DNA of 64,000 nucleotides from Aphanomyces cochlioides (GCA_019828595.1 JAHQRK010000010.1:1116001-1180000), one strand, 5' to 3'. Positions 1-12,697 are shown, counted from the stretch's first letter. Translations and numbers: made by a program. The notes: generated by a model from the letters alone, not told the origin.

Positions 1-240
1 TTATGGACTCAAAGAAATGCAACCAAGTTCGATGGCAAAAGGCCTCTACCGATTTTACTATGGAACGAGATTATATTTGTCAGTTGGACAGCTTCCATCA
101 GGCGAACAATTCGTTTGCTCTCGCCTGACGACTTCGACTATCGAAACATCATCGAAGCGGTCTCAGTCCTTTTCTCTCAAGCTGGATACAACGAGCTATT
201 CGACAAATATCCCATGTCTTTTCGAGTTGAACACCAGTAA
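1..240 (+). CDS. ORF2 C-terminal end (partial), element A1
   Basis: The last 79 codons of the element A endonuclease/RT polyprotein are open from the window edge to TAA at 238-240. The sequence starts LWTQRNATKF and ends SFRVEHQ, as in A3 and A4. It lies downstream of the Cys/His zinc-knuckle region and contains no catalytic motif. A second in-frame stop (TGA, 268-270) separates it from ORF3, which is in the same frame. Confidence 0.85.
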   Translation, partial: LWTQRNATKFDGKRPLPILLWNEIIFVSWTASIRRTIRLLSPDDFDYRNIIEAVSVLFSQAGYNELFDKYPMSFRVEHQ

Positions 241-453
241 TTTGATTACAAGCCCCAGCTGTATTCTTGACTTGGTATCCCAGCTGAATTTTTGATTGGG
301 AATCCTGGCGACCATCACTCACGATCCGCGCAAAACATTTCACTGCCCAATCAAATCGTGCCTGACTCAAGTGTCGCAACTGAGAATAAGTTCAGTGAGA
401 ATCTCAAAACAATTCTCCAAGACTCACTTTTGATTTTACCCAAGACAACAACA

Positions 454-1668
454 ATGGAAGCTTCAACGATTTTCACTGCCGATAGCGTACTCCCCGCGCA
501 GACGTCGAGACCCATAACTACACGAGGTGTGGGGAGCTCGATGTCTCCAGGGATTACTCTTGAGGGAGTGGATGGAGTTGAGATTTCTGTACCTATGACG
601 CAATCATCCGACACTCGTCCTTCAAGTCCAGTTACAACTGAAGAACACCAATTTACTCCTGATATGTCCATTTTGAACTCGAGCACCCGCGAATTTGACC
701 CCTTGGGCAATGACAATGGATCTCCGCTACCATCCCTCATGGATCTATTGGACGATGTTTCTGTTCCAGCCAGGCCACAAACGAATGCGACAACGGCTGA
801 TGCCCCAACCAACCGCCCACGCACTCTGCGAATTCCAACCGACGATGATGACATCGATGAAGTGTTGTTTATCGATGACCACCGCGAAGTGGCATCAATG
901 CGAAATCGAATTTCAACTATTCAATACCAAGTCAACTGGAAGTTTCAACGCCCGGATGGACTCGACAAAGACTGGTTCGACGAAAAAGACCTCAGCGGGT
1001 GTCAAGAAGCCGTGGCGATGTACCAACGATGGCGACAAGCTGGAGCCCACTTCCTCACGAACACTGGTCTCGCCCCAACGCTTGCTGAATTTCGAGCGAT
1101 GGATCCTCTGTGGCTAGAAATTGGCAACAACAGTGACAAATCTTGTCTTGCGGCTGCAATCCGAATCGTTGCTACCAATTTGAATGTCTCCAATTTTGAG
1201 CTCAGCGAAGAAGTCATTTCGGGTTTCAAAGAGGCCCATGGAGTTCCTCAAGACGCGGGCATTCCCCCTTCCAAGATGCATGATTTTCTCAAGCTGGCAT
1301 ACACACATGGATTCCACTACAACGACGCCATATTCTCCCGTCAACTGCTCAAGCAATCGGTGGGTGATCCAATTCGTGATATCTGTAGAGCGATATTGGA
1401 TGAGCCTGACGGAGAATTCTTGGTTGTTTCTGTCACTGATTCAACATCCCATTGCTGGGTCCTCGCCAAGCGATACAAGCGCTGCATAGACCGAAGTCTA
1501 TGTATGATCCAAGACAATGAAAATGTATACCCCCTGGGTCAGATGCCAAGAGTCAGTTTTATCCGACATATTCGCCGTGTTAGCTTACAAACACCGAAGA
1601 AATCGAAGTCCCAACGTCGAAGCGAATCAAGAAAACGAAAAGCCAAATTGATTTCCAATTCAGCCTAG
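454..1668 (+). CDS. ORF3, chromodomain-like plus OTU/papain-like cysteine protease, element A1
   Basis: Intact 404-codon ORF, identical in protein sequence to the A2, A3 and A4 copies. The frame is open from further upstream, but the first ATG is at 454 in a good eukaryotic context (ACAACAATGG), so I place the start there. See the A3 copy at 33453 for the domain description. Survival without lesions in a truncated copy indicates recent insertion or array homogenisation rather than long decay. Confidence 0.75.
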   Translation: MEASTIFTADSVLPAQTSRPITTRGVGSSMSPGITLEGVDGVEISVPMTQSSDTRPSSPVTTEEHQFTPDMSILNSSTREFDPLGNDNGSPLPSLMDLLDDVSVPARPQTNATTADAPTNRPRTLRIPTDDDDIDEVLFIDDHREVASMRNRISTIQYQVNWKFQRPDGLDKDWFDEKDLSGCQEAVAMYQRWRQAGAHFLTNTGLAPTLAEFRAMDPLWLEIGNNSDKSCLAAAIRIVATNLNVSNFELSEEVISGFKEAHGVPQDAGIPPSKMHDFLKLAYTHGFHYNDAIFSRQLLKQSVGDPIRDICRAILDEPDGEFLVVSVTDSTSHCWVLAKRYKRCIDRSLCMIQDNENVYPLGQMPRVSFIRHIRRVSLQTPKKSKSQRRSESRKRKAKLISNSA

Positions 1669-1704
1669 CAGTTGGAAATGGGATGAGCCTTCGGGCAATA
1701 TTAG

Positions 1705-1728
1705 TTTGTAGTTTACATTAACTACAAA
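1705..1728 (+). other. 3' terminal hairpin of element A1
   Basis: Perfect 9-bp inverted repeat TTTGTAGTT/AACTACAAA around the loop TACATT, 18 nt before the element's 3' end. It is conserved in all four A copies. In place of a poly(A) tail this is the likely RT recognition or RNA 3'-end structure; that role is inferred. Confidence 0.7.
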
Positions 1729-1746
1729 TAGACTCCCCATTGACAT

Positions 1747-1760
1747 TGAGCTATAGGGGC
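1747..1760. repeat. Right-hand target-site duplication of A1
   Basis: TGAGCTATAGGGGC is the first 14 nt of the minus-strand tRNA-Thr gene, left as an orphan piece on the 3' side of the element. The rest of the tRNA does not follow; the normal upstream flank GGACATAC does. Confidence 0.9.
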
Positions 1761-2599
1761 GGACATACTTCCATACCCCATTCCTACAACACAAACAATT
1801 TTTTCACACAATCCTCCTGCGTCTCTACATCCCCTCGCATCGCTACCTACAAACAAACATACATCAATCGTCTCATCTTCTCATATACACAAAAAAACAT
1901 AGATTCCACAGGCCGTTCAAAACATACCAACACATACGGCTGCATTGCACTCACCATCCTTTTATACAAAATCACACTCACCACATGGCCTACATTACCA
2001 AATCTCGTCAAGAAACTCGTCTCAATTGCTGCATACAGTCTCCACTTCGTATGATCTAGAATATCCTCCTTCCACTGTAATCTTTCACATGGAACACATT
2101 TCGTCAAAAATTATTCTGACATGCGACTTTAGACCGATGTACGAATTTTTGCTTACTTCAAAGCTGACTATGAGAATGAATCTTCTTCACTTTGGTCGTC
2201 TCAAGCTAAACCAGGACGCGTCTCCTGCACATGAATATCGCGATCAAAATACGAGAAATATCTCAAATACATATGTGTGGACAGTATTCGCACCCCTTCC
2301 AGATTAAACGTCCAGTGAGTCATTGTGATAGGTCTTAGACCGCTGAGCTCGCCGAATGTGTGGTGATAAAAGACCAACCTAACATCGTGAAATGTCTTGT
2401 GTGTCAAATTCGTGAAATTGGGATTTGAAAAGCGGCAAAATATTTCCTCTAAAAGTTGGAGTGGGTGAAATAATCTCACAACACGAGAGCTTTCCGTCGC
2501 TTTATTTCCGATGGGCGTGAGGACCCTGACACAGCCATGACGATCGTCGATTTCTGATCGACAGATTGTTGATAAATGTGCTTTTTATGGCTCTCATGG

Positions 2600-2605
2600 A
2601 AAAAA
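2600..2605 (-). terminator. Pol III terminator of tRNA-Val (recurs in every unit)
   Basis: Run of six T on the minus strand, 11 nt past the tRNA-Val 3' end, with a weaker T4 between (2609-2612). The same run sits at the same offset in all 13 units. Confidence 0.8.
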
Positions 2606-2616
2606 GGGAAAAGAGT

Positions 2617-2688
2617 ATCGATGGAGGGGATCGAACCCTCGATCTCAAGCGTGTGAAGCTTGCGTCCTAACCACTAGACGACATCGAC
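2617..2688 (-). tRNA. tRNA-Val(CAC), unit 1
   Basis: 72-nt cloverleaf: 7-bp acceptor GTCGATG/CATCGAT (first pair G-U), D stem GTCT/GGAC, perfect anticodon stem CAAGC/GCTTG with loop TTCACAC (anticodon CAC, decodes GUG), T stem GAGGG/CCCTC, and A73 next to the acceptor. A box TCGTCTAGTGG and B box GGTTCGATCCC are present. There is no intron or encoded CCA. T6 (2600-2605 on the minus strand) 11 nt downstream is the Pol III terminator. Confidence 0.95.
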
Positions 2689-3672
2689 TCCTTACTCTAG
2701 ACCTCAATCCAAAGTGTCATACATCCAACTCATCACGCCATTTTCACTCCGATACCACTCAGCTCTTATACTCTATGACCATGCCTTAGAAAACACGACT
2801 AACCAAACAAAACCTGTTCAACTCACACATGACTTTCACAATAAGTATAACTTTAGCATACACTGAAACTTATCATGATACATAGAGAACACATGTCAGA
2901 CTGAATTAGCCCATGCATTTGTAGACTATGACTTGCACTTCACTCCGTTCGATCGTGATAACAAATGTAGCCGTTGCAAGGTGTGGTTCAATCTTTTGGT
3001 CCATTCGCACTCCCAGCAATTGGTCGCGTGCAAAACATAGAGCTCGCGAGTCATGTAGACACCAGGAAACTAAATGTGACTAGCATGTGATTTTACTTTC
3101 TATTCGCCATGCCGATGGTCTATCTTGGCTAGAAGAGTATTGAAAGAAACGTTTTTTACATTCAACAGTAAATGATCCTTTTTGACAGGGTTTCATTGCA
3201 TTGGGAAGACTCTAACATAGGAATGGGTTGTGTTTGCGAAAAACGAACGACGACAAAGAGAAAGAGAGTTTCAGGTACAAACGGTCACGGTGTTGGGGGA
3301 TATGCTCACCACAACGAGAAAGAAAACCCTCAAGGACAGCCTCTTCTGTTCTGTGACAAACTCAACTAATGCTCCTGAGCACCATGAATAAATCTTGCAC
3401 GATGTTAATTGTTTTCAGACGACCCAAATCTGTCAATTTTACATCAATTGATTTTCATACAGTGAGAATGAGTGAACTTTTAGTGTCAAGTCTTTGAAAT
3501 GGCGGGGATAGCCTGGGCTCATGCGAGATGAAGGACTTGTGTATTTGGCGAGACTGACGAGTGTTCGTGAATGTAGTTTGTTTTGAGTGATTGAGGGGTA
3601 AGGATGATTTCTAGACTTTGGGGTTGAAAGGACAGATCCGACAATAGAGCTGTCGAGGGATAAACGTGTGGG

Positions 3673-3677
3673 AAAAA
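3673..3677 (-). terminator. Pol III terminator of tRNA-Thr (recurs in every unit)
   Basis: T5 on the minus strand, 11 nt past the tRNA-Thr 3' end. The same run and offset occur in all 13 units. Confidence 0.78.
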
Positions 3678-3688
3678 CATAAATGCAA

Positions 3689-3759
3689 GCCCCCACGCGG
3701 GATCGAACCACGGACCTTTCGCTTACGAAGCGAGTGCTCTACCACTGAGCTATAGGGGC
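3689..3759 (-). tRNA. tRNA-Thr(CGT), unit 1
   Basis: 71-nt cloverleaf: acceptor GCCCCTA/TGGGGGC, D stem GCTC/GAGC, anticodon stem with a C-A mismatch at its top pair, loop TTCGTAA (anticodon CGT, decodes ACG), T stem CGTGG/CCGCG. A box TAGCTCAGTGG and B box GGTTCGATCCC are canonical. The first 14 nt, GCCCCTATAGCTCA, are what the retroelements duplicate on insertion. Here the upstream side (3760 onward) is unoccupied. The spacer between this gene and tRNA-Val is 1,000 bp. Confidence 0.95.
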
Positions 3760-4617
3760 GGACATACTTCCATACCCCATTCCTACAACACAAACAATTT
3801 TTTCACACAATCCTCCTGCGTCTCTACATCCCCTCACATCGCTACCTACAAAACAAACATACATCAATCGTCTCATCTTCTCATATACACAAAAAAAACA
3901 TAGATTCCACAGGCCGTTCAAAACATACCAACACATACGGCTGCATTGCACTCACCATCCTTTTATACAAAATCACACTCACCACATGGCCTACATTACC
4001 AAATCTCGTCAAGAAACTCGTCTCAATTGCTGCATACAGTCTCCACTTCGTATGATCTAGAATATCCTCCTTCCACTGTAATCTTTCACATGGAACACAT
4101 TTCGTCAAAAATTATTCTGACATGCGACTTTAGACCGATGTACGAATTTTTGCTTACTTCAAAGCTGACTATGAGAATGAATCTTCTTCACTTTGGTCGT
4201 CTCAAGCTAAACCAGGACGCGTCTCCTGCACATGAATATCGCGATCAAAATACGAGAAATATCTCAAATACATATGTGTGGACAGTATTCGCACCCCTTC
4301 CAGATTAAACGTCCAGTGAGTCATTGTGATAGGTCTTAGACCGCTGAGCTCGCCGAATGTGTGGTGATAAAAGACCAACCTAACATCGTGAAATGTCTTG
4401 TGTGTCAAATTCGTGAAATTGGGATTTGAAAAGCGGCAAAATATTTCCTCTAAAAGTTGGAGTGGGTGAAATAATCTCACAACACGAGAGCTTTCCGTCG
4501 CTTTATTTCCGATGGGCGTGAGGACCCTGACACAGCCATGACGATCGTCGATTTCTGATCGACAGATTGTTGATAAATGTGCTTTTTATGGCTCTCATGG
4601 AAAAAAGGGAAAAGAGT

Positions 4618-4689
4618 ATCGATGGAGGGGATCGAACCCTCGATCTCAAGCGTGTGAAGCTTGCGTCCTAACCACTAGACGACATCGAC
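4618..4689 (-). tRNA. tRNA-Val(CAC), unit 2
   Basis: Identical to unit 1. The 3' flank has the common variant CTCCAGACCTCAATCCC where unit 1 has CTCTAGACCTCAATCC. Confidence 0.94.
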
Positions 4690-5690
4690 TCCTTACTCCA
4701 GACCTCAATCCCAAAGTGTCATACATCCAACTCATCACGCCATTTTCACTCCGATACCACTCAGCTCTTATACTCTATGACCATGCCTTAGAAAACACGA
4801 CTAACCAAACAAAACCTGTTCAACTCACACATGACTTTCACAATAAGTATAACTTTAGCATACACTGAAACTTATCATGATACATAGAGAACACATGTCA
4901 GACTGAATTAGCCCATGCATTTGTAGACTATGACTTGCACTTCACTCCGTTCGATCGTGATAACAAATGTAGCCGTTGCAAGGTGTGGTTCAATCTTTTG
5001 GTCCATTCGCACTCCCAGCAATTGGTCGCGTGCAAAACATAGAGCTCGCGAGTCATGTAGACACCAGGAAACTAAATGTGACTAGCATGTGATTTTACTT
5101 TCTATTCGCCATGCCGATGGTCTATCTTGGCTAGAAGAGTATTGAAAGAAACGTTTTTTACATTCAACAGTAAATGATCCTTTTTGACAGGGTTTCATTG
5201 CATTGGGAAGACTCTAACATAGGAATGGGTTGTGTTTGCGAAAAACGAACGACGACAAAGAGAAAGAGAGTTTCAGGTACAAACGGTCACGGTGTTGGGG
5301 GATATGCTCACCACAACGAGAAAGAAAACCCTCAAGGACAGCCTCTTCTGTTCTGTGACAAACTCAACTAATGCTCCTGAGCACCATGAATAAATCTTGC
5401 ACGATGTTAACTGTTTTCAGACGACCCAAATCTGTCAATTTTACATCAATTGATTTTCATACAGTGAGAATGAGTGAACTTTTAGTGTCAAGTCTTTGAA
5501 ATGGCGGGGATAGCCTGGGCTCATGCGAGATGAAGGACTTGTGTATTTGGCGAGACTGACGAGTGTTCGTGAATGTAGTTTGTTTTGAGTGATTGAGGGG
5601 TAAGGATGATGTCTAGACTTTGGGGTTGAAAGGACAGATCCGACAATAGAGCTGTCGAGGGATAAACGTGTGGGAAAAACATAAATGCAA

Positions 5691-5761
5691 GCCCCCACGC
5701 GGGATCGAACCACGGACCTTTCGCTTACGAAGCGAGTGCTCTACCACTGAGCTATAGGGGC
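5691..5761 (-). tRNA. tRNA-Thr(CGT), unit 2
   Basis: Identical to unit 1; insertion site empty. The spacer 3' to the gene carries the TTAACTG and GATGTCTAG variants. Confidence 0.94.
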
Positions 5762-6619
5762 GGACATACTTCCATACCCCATTCCTACAACACAAACAAT
5801 TTTTTCACACAATCCTCCTGCGTCTCTACATCCCCTCACATCGCTACCTACAAAACAAACATACATCAATCGTCTCATCTTCTCATATACACAAAAAAAA
5901 CATAGATTCCACAGGCCGTTCAAAACATACCAACACATACGGCTGCATTGCACTCACCATCCTTTTATACAAAATCACACTCACCACATGGCCTACATTA
6001 CCAAATCTCGTCAAGAAACTCGTCTCAATTGCTGCATACAGTCTCCACTTCGTATGATCTAGAATATCCTCCTTCCACTGTAATCTTTCACATGGAACAC
6101 ATTTCGTCAAAAATTATTCTGACATGCGACTTTAGACCGATGTACGAATTTTTGCTTACTTCAAAGCTGACTATGAGAATGAATCTTCTTCACTTTGGTC
6201 GTCTCAAGCTAAACCAGGACGCGTCTCCTGCACATGAATATCGCGATCAAAATACGAGAAATATCTCAAATACATATGTGTGGACAGTATTCGCACCCCT
6301 TCCAGATTAAACGTCCAGTGAGTCATTGTGATAGGTCTTAGACCGCTGAGCTCGCCGAATGTGTGGTGATAAAAGACCAACCTAACATCGTGAAATGTCT
6401 TGTGTGTCAAATTCGTGAAATTGGGATTTGAAAAGCGGCAAAATATTTCCTCTAAAAGTTGGAGTGGGTGAAATAATCTCACAACACGAGAGCTTTCCGT
6501 CGCTTTATTTCCGATGGGCGTGAGGACCCTGACACAGCCATGACGATCGTCGATTTCTGATCGACAGATTGTTGATAAATGTGCTTTTTATGGCTCTCAT
6601 GGAAAAAAGGGAAAAGAGT

Positions 6620-6691
6620 ATCGATGGAGGGGATCGAACCCTCGATCTCAAGCGTGTGAAGCTTGCGTCCTAACCACTAGACGACATCGAC
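6620..6691 (-). tRNA. tRNA-Val(CAC), unit 3
   Basis: Same cloverleaf and terminator (T6 at 6603-6608); 2,002 bp from the unit 2 copy. Confidence 0.94.
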
Positions 6692-7692
6692 TCCTTACTC
6701 CAGACCTCAATCCCAAAGTGTCATACATCCAACTCATCACGCCATTTTCACTCCGATACCACTCAGCTCTTATACTCTATGACCATGCCTTAGAAAACAC
6801 GACTAACCAAACAAAACCTGTTCAACTCACACATGACTTTCACAATAAGTATAACTTTAGCATACACTGAAACTTATCATGATACATAGAGAACACATGT
6901 CAGACTGAATTAGCCCATGCATTTGTAGACTATGACTTGCACTTCACTCCGTTCGATCGTGATAACAAATGTAGCCGTTGCAAGGTGTGGTTCAATCTTT
7001 TGGTCCATTCGCACTCCCAGCAATTGGTCGCGTGCAAAACATAGAGCTCGCGAGTCATGTAGACACCAGGAAACTAAATGTGACTAGCATGTGATTTTAC
7101 TTTCTATTCGCCATGCCGATGGTCTATCTTGGCTAGAAGAGTATTGAAAGAAACGTTTTTTACATTCAACAGTAAATGATCCTTTTTGACAGGGTTTCAT
7201 TGCATTGGGAAGACTCTAACATAGGAATGGGTTGTGTTTGCGAAAAACGAACGACGACAAAGAGAAAGAGAGTTTCAGGTACAAACGGTCACGGTGTTGG
7301 GGGATATGCTCACCACAACGAGAAAGAAAACCCTCAAGGACAGCCTCTTCTGTTCTGTGACAAACTCAACTAATGCTCCTGAGCACCATGAATAAATCTT
7401 GCACGATGTTAATTGTTTTCAGACGACCCAAATCTGTCAATTTTACATCAATTGATTTTCATACAGTGAGAATGAGTGAACTTTTAGTGTCAAGTCTTTG
7501 AAATGGCGGGGATAGCCTGGGCTCATGCGAGATGAAGGACTTGTGTATTTGGCGAGACTGACGAGTGTTCGTGAATGTAGTTTGTTTTGAGTGATTGAGG
7601 GGTAAGGATGATTTCTAGACTTTGGGGTTGAAAGGACAGATCCGACAATAGAGCTGTCGAGGGATAAACGTGTGGGAAAAACATAAATGCAA

Positions 7693-7763
7693 GCCCCCAC
7701 GCGGGATCGAACCACGGACCTTTCGCTTACGAAGCGAGTGCTCTACCACTGAGCTATAGGGGC
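7693..7763 (-). tRNA. tRNA-Thr(CGT), unit 3
   Basis: Identical gene, site empty. Spacer variants TTAATTG and GATTTCTAG are shared with units 1 and 4. Confidence 0.94.
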
Positions 7764-8621
7764 GGACATACTTCCATACCCCATTCCTACAACACAAACA
7801 ATTTTTTCACACAATCCTCCTGCGTCTCTACATCCCCTCACATCGCTACCTACAAAACAAACATACATCAATCGTCTCATCTTCTCATATACACAAAAAA
7901 AACATAGATTCCACAGGCCGTTCAAAACATACCAACACATACGGCTGCATTGCACTCACCATCCTTTTATACAAAATCACACTCACCACATGGCCTACAT
8001 TACCAAATCTCGTCAAGAAACTCGTCTCAATTGCTGCATACAGTCTCCACTTCGTATGATCTAGAATATCCTCCTTCCACTGTAATCTTTCACATGGAAC
8101 ACATTTCGTCAAAAATTATTCTGACATGCGACTTTAGACCGATGTACGAATTTTTGCTTACTTCAAAGCTGACTATGAGAATGAATCTTCTTCACTTTGG
8201 TCGTCTCAAGCTAAACCAGGACGCGTCTCCTGCACATGAATATCGCGATCAAAATACGAGAAATATCTCAAATACATATGTGTGGACAGTATTCGCACCC
8301 CTTCCAGATTAAACGTCCAGTGAGTCATTGTGATAGGTCTTAGACCGCTGAGCTCGCCGAATGTGTGGTGATAAAAGACCAACCTAACATCGTGAAATGT
8401 CTTGTGTGTCAAATTCGTGAAATTGGGATTTGAAAAGCGGCAAAATATTTCCTCTAAAAGTTGGAGTGGGTGAAATAATCTCACAACACGAGAGCTTTCC
8501 GTCGCTTTATTTCCGATGGGCGTGAGGACCCTGACACAGCCATGACGATCGTCGATTTCTGATCGACAGATTGTTGATAAATGTGCTTTTTATGGCTCTC
8601 ATGGAAAAAAGGGAAAAGAGT

Positions 8622-8693
8622 ATCGATGGAGGGGATCGAACCCTCGATCTCAAGCGTGTGAAGCTTGCGTCCTAACCACTAGACGACATCGAC
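8622..8693 (-). tRNA. tRNA-Val(CAC), unit 4
   Basis: Identical gene with T6 at 8605-8610. Confidence 0.94.
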
Positions 8694-9694
8694 TCCTTAC
8701 TCCAGACCTCAATCCCAAAGTGTCATACATCCAACTCATCACGCCATTTTCACTCCGATACCACTCAGCTCTTATACTCTATGACCATGCCTTAGAAAAC
8801 ACGACTAACCAAACAAAACCTGTTCAACTCACACATGACTTTCACAATAAGTATAACTTTAGCATACACTGAAACTTATCATGATACATAGAGAACACAT
8901 GTCAGACTGAATTAGCCCATGCATTTGTAGACTATGACTTGCACTTCACTCCGTTCGATCGTGATAACAAATGTAGCCGTTGCAAGGTGTGGTTCAATCT
9001 TTTGGTCCATTCGCACTCCCAGCAATTGGTCGCGTGCAAAACATAGAGCTCGCGAGTCATGTAGACACCAGGAAACTAAATGTGACTAGCATGTGATTTT
9101 ACTTTCTATTCGCCATGCCGATGGTCTATCTTGGCTAGAAGAGTATTGAAAGAAACGTTTTTTACATTCAACAGTAAATGATCCTTTTTGACAGGGTTTC
9201 ATTGCATTGGGAAGACTCTAACATAGGAATGGGTTGTGTTTGCGAAAAACGAACGACGACAAAGAGAAAGAGAGTTTCAGGTACAAACGGTCACGGTGTT
9301 GGGGGATATGCTCACCACAACGAGAAAGAAAACCCTCAAGGACAGCCTCTTCTGTTCTGTGACAAACTCAACTAATGCTCCTGAGCACCATGAATAAATC
9401 TTGCACGATGTTAATTGTTTTCAGACGACCCAAATCTGTCAATTTTACATCAATTGATTTTCATACAGTGAGAATGAGTGAACTTTTAGTGTCAAGTCTT
9501 TGAAATGGCGGGGATAGCCTGGGCTCATGCGAGATGAAGGACTTGTGTATTTGGCGAGACTGACGAGTGTTCGTGAATGTAGTTTGTTTTGAGTGATTGA
9601 GGGGTAAGGATGATTTCTAGACTTTGGGGTTGAAAGGACAGATCCGACAATAGAGCTGTCGAGGGATAAACGTGTGGGAAAAACATAAATGCAA

Positions 9695-9765
9695 GCCCCC
9701 ACGCGGGATCGAACCACGGACCTTTCGCTTACGAAGCGAGTGCTCTACCACTGAGCTATAGGGGC
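9695..9765 (-). tRNA. tRNA-Thr(CGT), unit 4
   Basis: Identical gene, site empty; spacer haplotype as in unit 3. Confidence 0.94.
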
Positions 9766-10623
9766 GGACATACTTCCATACCCCATTCCTACAACACAAA
9801 CAATTTTTTCACACAATCCTCCTGCGTCTCTACATCCCCTCACATCGCTACCTACAAAACAAACATACATCAATCGTCTCATCTTCTCATATACACAAAA
9901 AAAACATAGATTCCACAGGCCGTTCAAAACATACCAACACATACGGCTGCATTGCACTCACCATCCTTTTATACAAAATCACACTCACCACATGGCCTAC
10001 ATTACCAAATCTCGTCAAGAAACTCGTCTCAATTGCTGCATACAGTCTCCACTTCGTATGATCTAGAATATCCTCCTTCCACTGTAATCTTTCACATGGA
10101 ACACATTTCGTCAAAAATTATTCTGACATGCGACTTTAGACCGATGTACGAATTTTTGCTTACTTCAAAGCTGACTATGAGAATGAATCTTCTTCACTTT
10201 GGTCGTCTCAAGCTAAACCAGGACGCGTCTCCTGCACATGAATATCGCGATCAAAATACGAGAAATATCTCAAATACATATGTGTGGACAGTATTCGCAC
10301 CCCTTCCAGATTAAACGTCCAGTGAGTCATTGTGATAGGTCTTAGACCGCTGAGCTCGCCGAATGTGTGGTGATAAAAGACCAACCTAACATCGTGAAAT
10401 GTCTTGTGTGTCAAATTCGTGAAATTGGGATTTGAAAAGCGGCAAAATATTTCCTCTAAAAGTTGGAGTGGGTGAAATAATCTCACAACACGAGAGCTTT
10501 CCGTCGCTTTATTTCCGATGGGCGTGAGGACCCTGACACAGCCATGACGATCGTCGATTTCTGATCGACAGATTGTTGATAAATGTGCTTTTTATGGCTC
10601 TCATGGAAAAAAGGGAAAAGAGT

Positions 10624-10695
10624 ATCGATGGAGGGGATCGAACCCTCGATCTCAAGCGTGTGAAGCTTGCGTCCTAACCACTAGACGACATCGAC
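10624..10695 (-). tRNA. tRNA-Val(CAC), unit 5
   Basis: Identical gene with T6 at 10607-10612. Confidence 0.94.
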
Positions 10696-11696
10696 TCCTT
10701 ACTCCAGACCTCAATCCCAAAGTGTCATACATCCAACTCATCACGCCATTTTCACTCCGATACCACTCAGCTCTTATACTCTATGACCATGCCTTAGAAA
10801 ACACGACTAACCAAACAAAACCTGTTCAACTCACACATGACTTTCACAATAAGTATAACTTTAGCATACACTGAAACTTATCATGATACATAGAGAACAC
10901 ATGTCAGACTGAATTAGCCCATGCATTTGTAGACTATGACTTGCACTTCACTCCGTTCGATCGTGATAACAAATGTAGCCGTTGCAAGGTGTGGTTCAAT
11001 CTTTTGGTCCATTCGCACTCCCAGCAATTGGTCGCGTGCAAAACATAGAGCTCGCGAGTCATGTAGACACCAGGAAACTAAATGTGACTAGCATGTGATT
11101 TTACTTTCTATTCGCCATGCCGATGGTCTATCTTGGCTAGAAGAGTATTGAAAGAAACGTTTTTTACATTCAACAGTAAATGATCCTTTTTGACAGGGTT
11201 TCATTGCATTGGGAAGACTCTAACATAGGAATGGGTTGTGTTTGCGAAAAACGAACGACGACAAAGAGAAAGAGAGTTTCAGGTACAAACGGTCACGGTG
11301 TTGGGGGATATGCTCACCACAACGAGAAAGAAAACCCTCAAGGACAGCCTCTTCTGTTCTGTGACAAACTCAACTAATGCTCCTGAGCACCATGAATAAA
11401 TCTTGCACGATGTTAACTGTTTTCAGACGACCCAAATCTGTCAATTTTACATCAATTGATTTTCATACAGTGAGAATGAGTGAACTTTTAGTGTCAAGTC
11501 TTTGAAATGGCGGGGATAGCCTGGGCTCATGCGAGATGAAGGACTTGTGTATTTGGCGAGACTGACGAGTGTTCGTGAATGTAGTTTGTTTTGAGTGATT
11601 GAGGGGTAAGGATGATGTCTAGACTTTGGGGTTGAAAGGACAGATCCGACAATAGAGCTGTCGAGGGATAAACGTGTGGGAAAAACATAAATGCAA

Positions 11697-11767
11697 GCCC
11701 CCACGCGGGATCGAACCACGGACCTTTCGCTTACGAAGCGAGTGCTCTACCACTGAGCTATAGGGGC
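11697..11767 (-). tRNA. tRNA-Thr(CGT), unit 5
   Basis: Identical gene, site empty; spacer haplotype as in unit 2 (TTAACTG, GATGTCTAG). Confidence 0.94.
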
Positions 11768-12625
11768 GGACATACTTCCATACCCCATTCCTACAACACA
11801 AACAATTTTTTCACACAATCCTCCTGCGTCTCTACATCCCCTCACATCGCTACCTACAAAACAAACATACATCAATCGTCTCATCTTCTCATATACACAA
11901 AAAAAACATAGATTCCACAGGCCGTTCAAAACATACCAACACATACGGCTGCATTGCACTCACCATCCTTTTATACAAAATCACACTCACCACATGGCCT
12001 ACATTACCAAATCTCGTCAAGAAACTCGTCTCAATTGCTGCATACAGTCTCCACTTCGTATGATCTAGAATATCCTCCTTCCACTGTAATCTTTCACATG
12101 GAACACATTTCGTCAAAAATTATTCTGACATGCGACTTTAGACCGATGTACGAATTTTTGCTTACTTCAAAGCTGACTATGAGAATGAATCTTCTTCACT
12201 TTGGTCGTCTCAAGCTAAACCAGGACGCGTCTCCTGCACATGAATATCGCGATCAAAATACGAGAAATATCTCAAATACATATGTGTGGACAGTATTCGC
12301 ACCCCTTCCAGATTAAACGTCCAGTGAGTCATTGTGATAGGTCTTAGACCGCTGAGCTCGCCGAATGTGTGGTGATAAAAGACCAACCTAACATCGTGAA
12401 ATGTCTTGTGTGTCAAATTCGTGAAATTGGGATTTGAAAAGCGGCAAAATATTTCCTCTAAAAGTTGGAGTGGGTGAAATAATCTCACAACACGAGAGCT
12501 TTCCGTCGCTTTATTTCCGATGGGCGTGAGGATCCTGACACAGCCATGACGATCGTCGATTTCTGATCGACAGATTGTTGATAAATGTGCTTTTTATGGC
12601 TCTCATGGAAAAAAGGGAAAAGAGT

Positions 12626-12697
12626 ATCGATGGAGGGGATCGAACCCTCGATCTCAAGCGTGTGAAGCTTGCGTCCTAACCACTAGACGACATCGAC
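12626..12697 (-). tRNA. tRNA-Val(CAC), unit 6
   Basis: Identical gene. The spacer downstream of it has a private variant, GAGGATCCTG (about 12528-12537), where other units read GAGGACCCTG. Confidence 0.94.

Larger units (their letters stand above)
1..1746 (+). mobile_element. Element A copy A1, 3' part of a tRNA-Thr-targeted non-LTR retrotransposon
   Basis: This is the 3' end of a family A element cut by the window edge. It is collinear with A3 positions 33000-34745 and nearly identical to it; one visible difference is CCCCGC at about 493 where A3 and A4 have CCCTGC. It holds the end of ORF2, all of ORF3, a 3' terminal hairpin and the fixed 3' end CATTGACAT. The tRNA-derived 14-mer TGAGCTATAGGGGC follows at 1747. 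There is no poly(A) tail. Its 5' end and left target duplication lie outside the window. Confidence 0.92.

Noticed and set aside
351..854. Minus-strand ORF of 167 codons opposite ORF3, also in A2-A4
   Set aside because: Shadow of the Ser/Thr/Asp-rich part of ORF3; such composition opens the antisense frame.
3946..4308. A 120-codon ORF and several 60-92-codon ORFs repeated in every 2-kb unit
   Set aside because: Their repetition comes from the unit being duplicated. They lie on both strands, overlap one another or the tRNA genes, and have no recognisable domain. The few variants between units do not favour synonymous positions.
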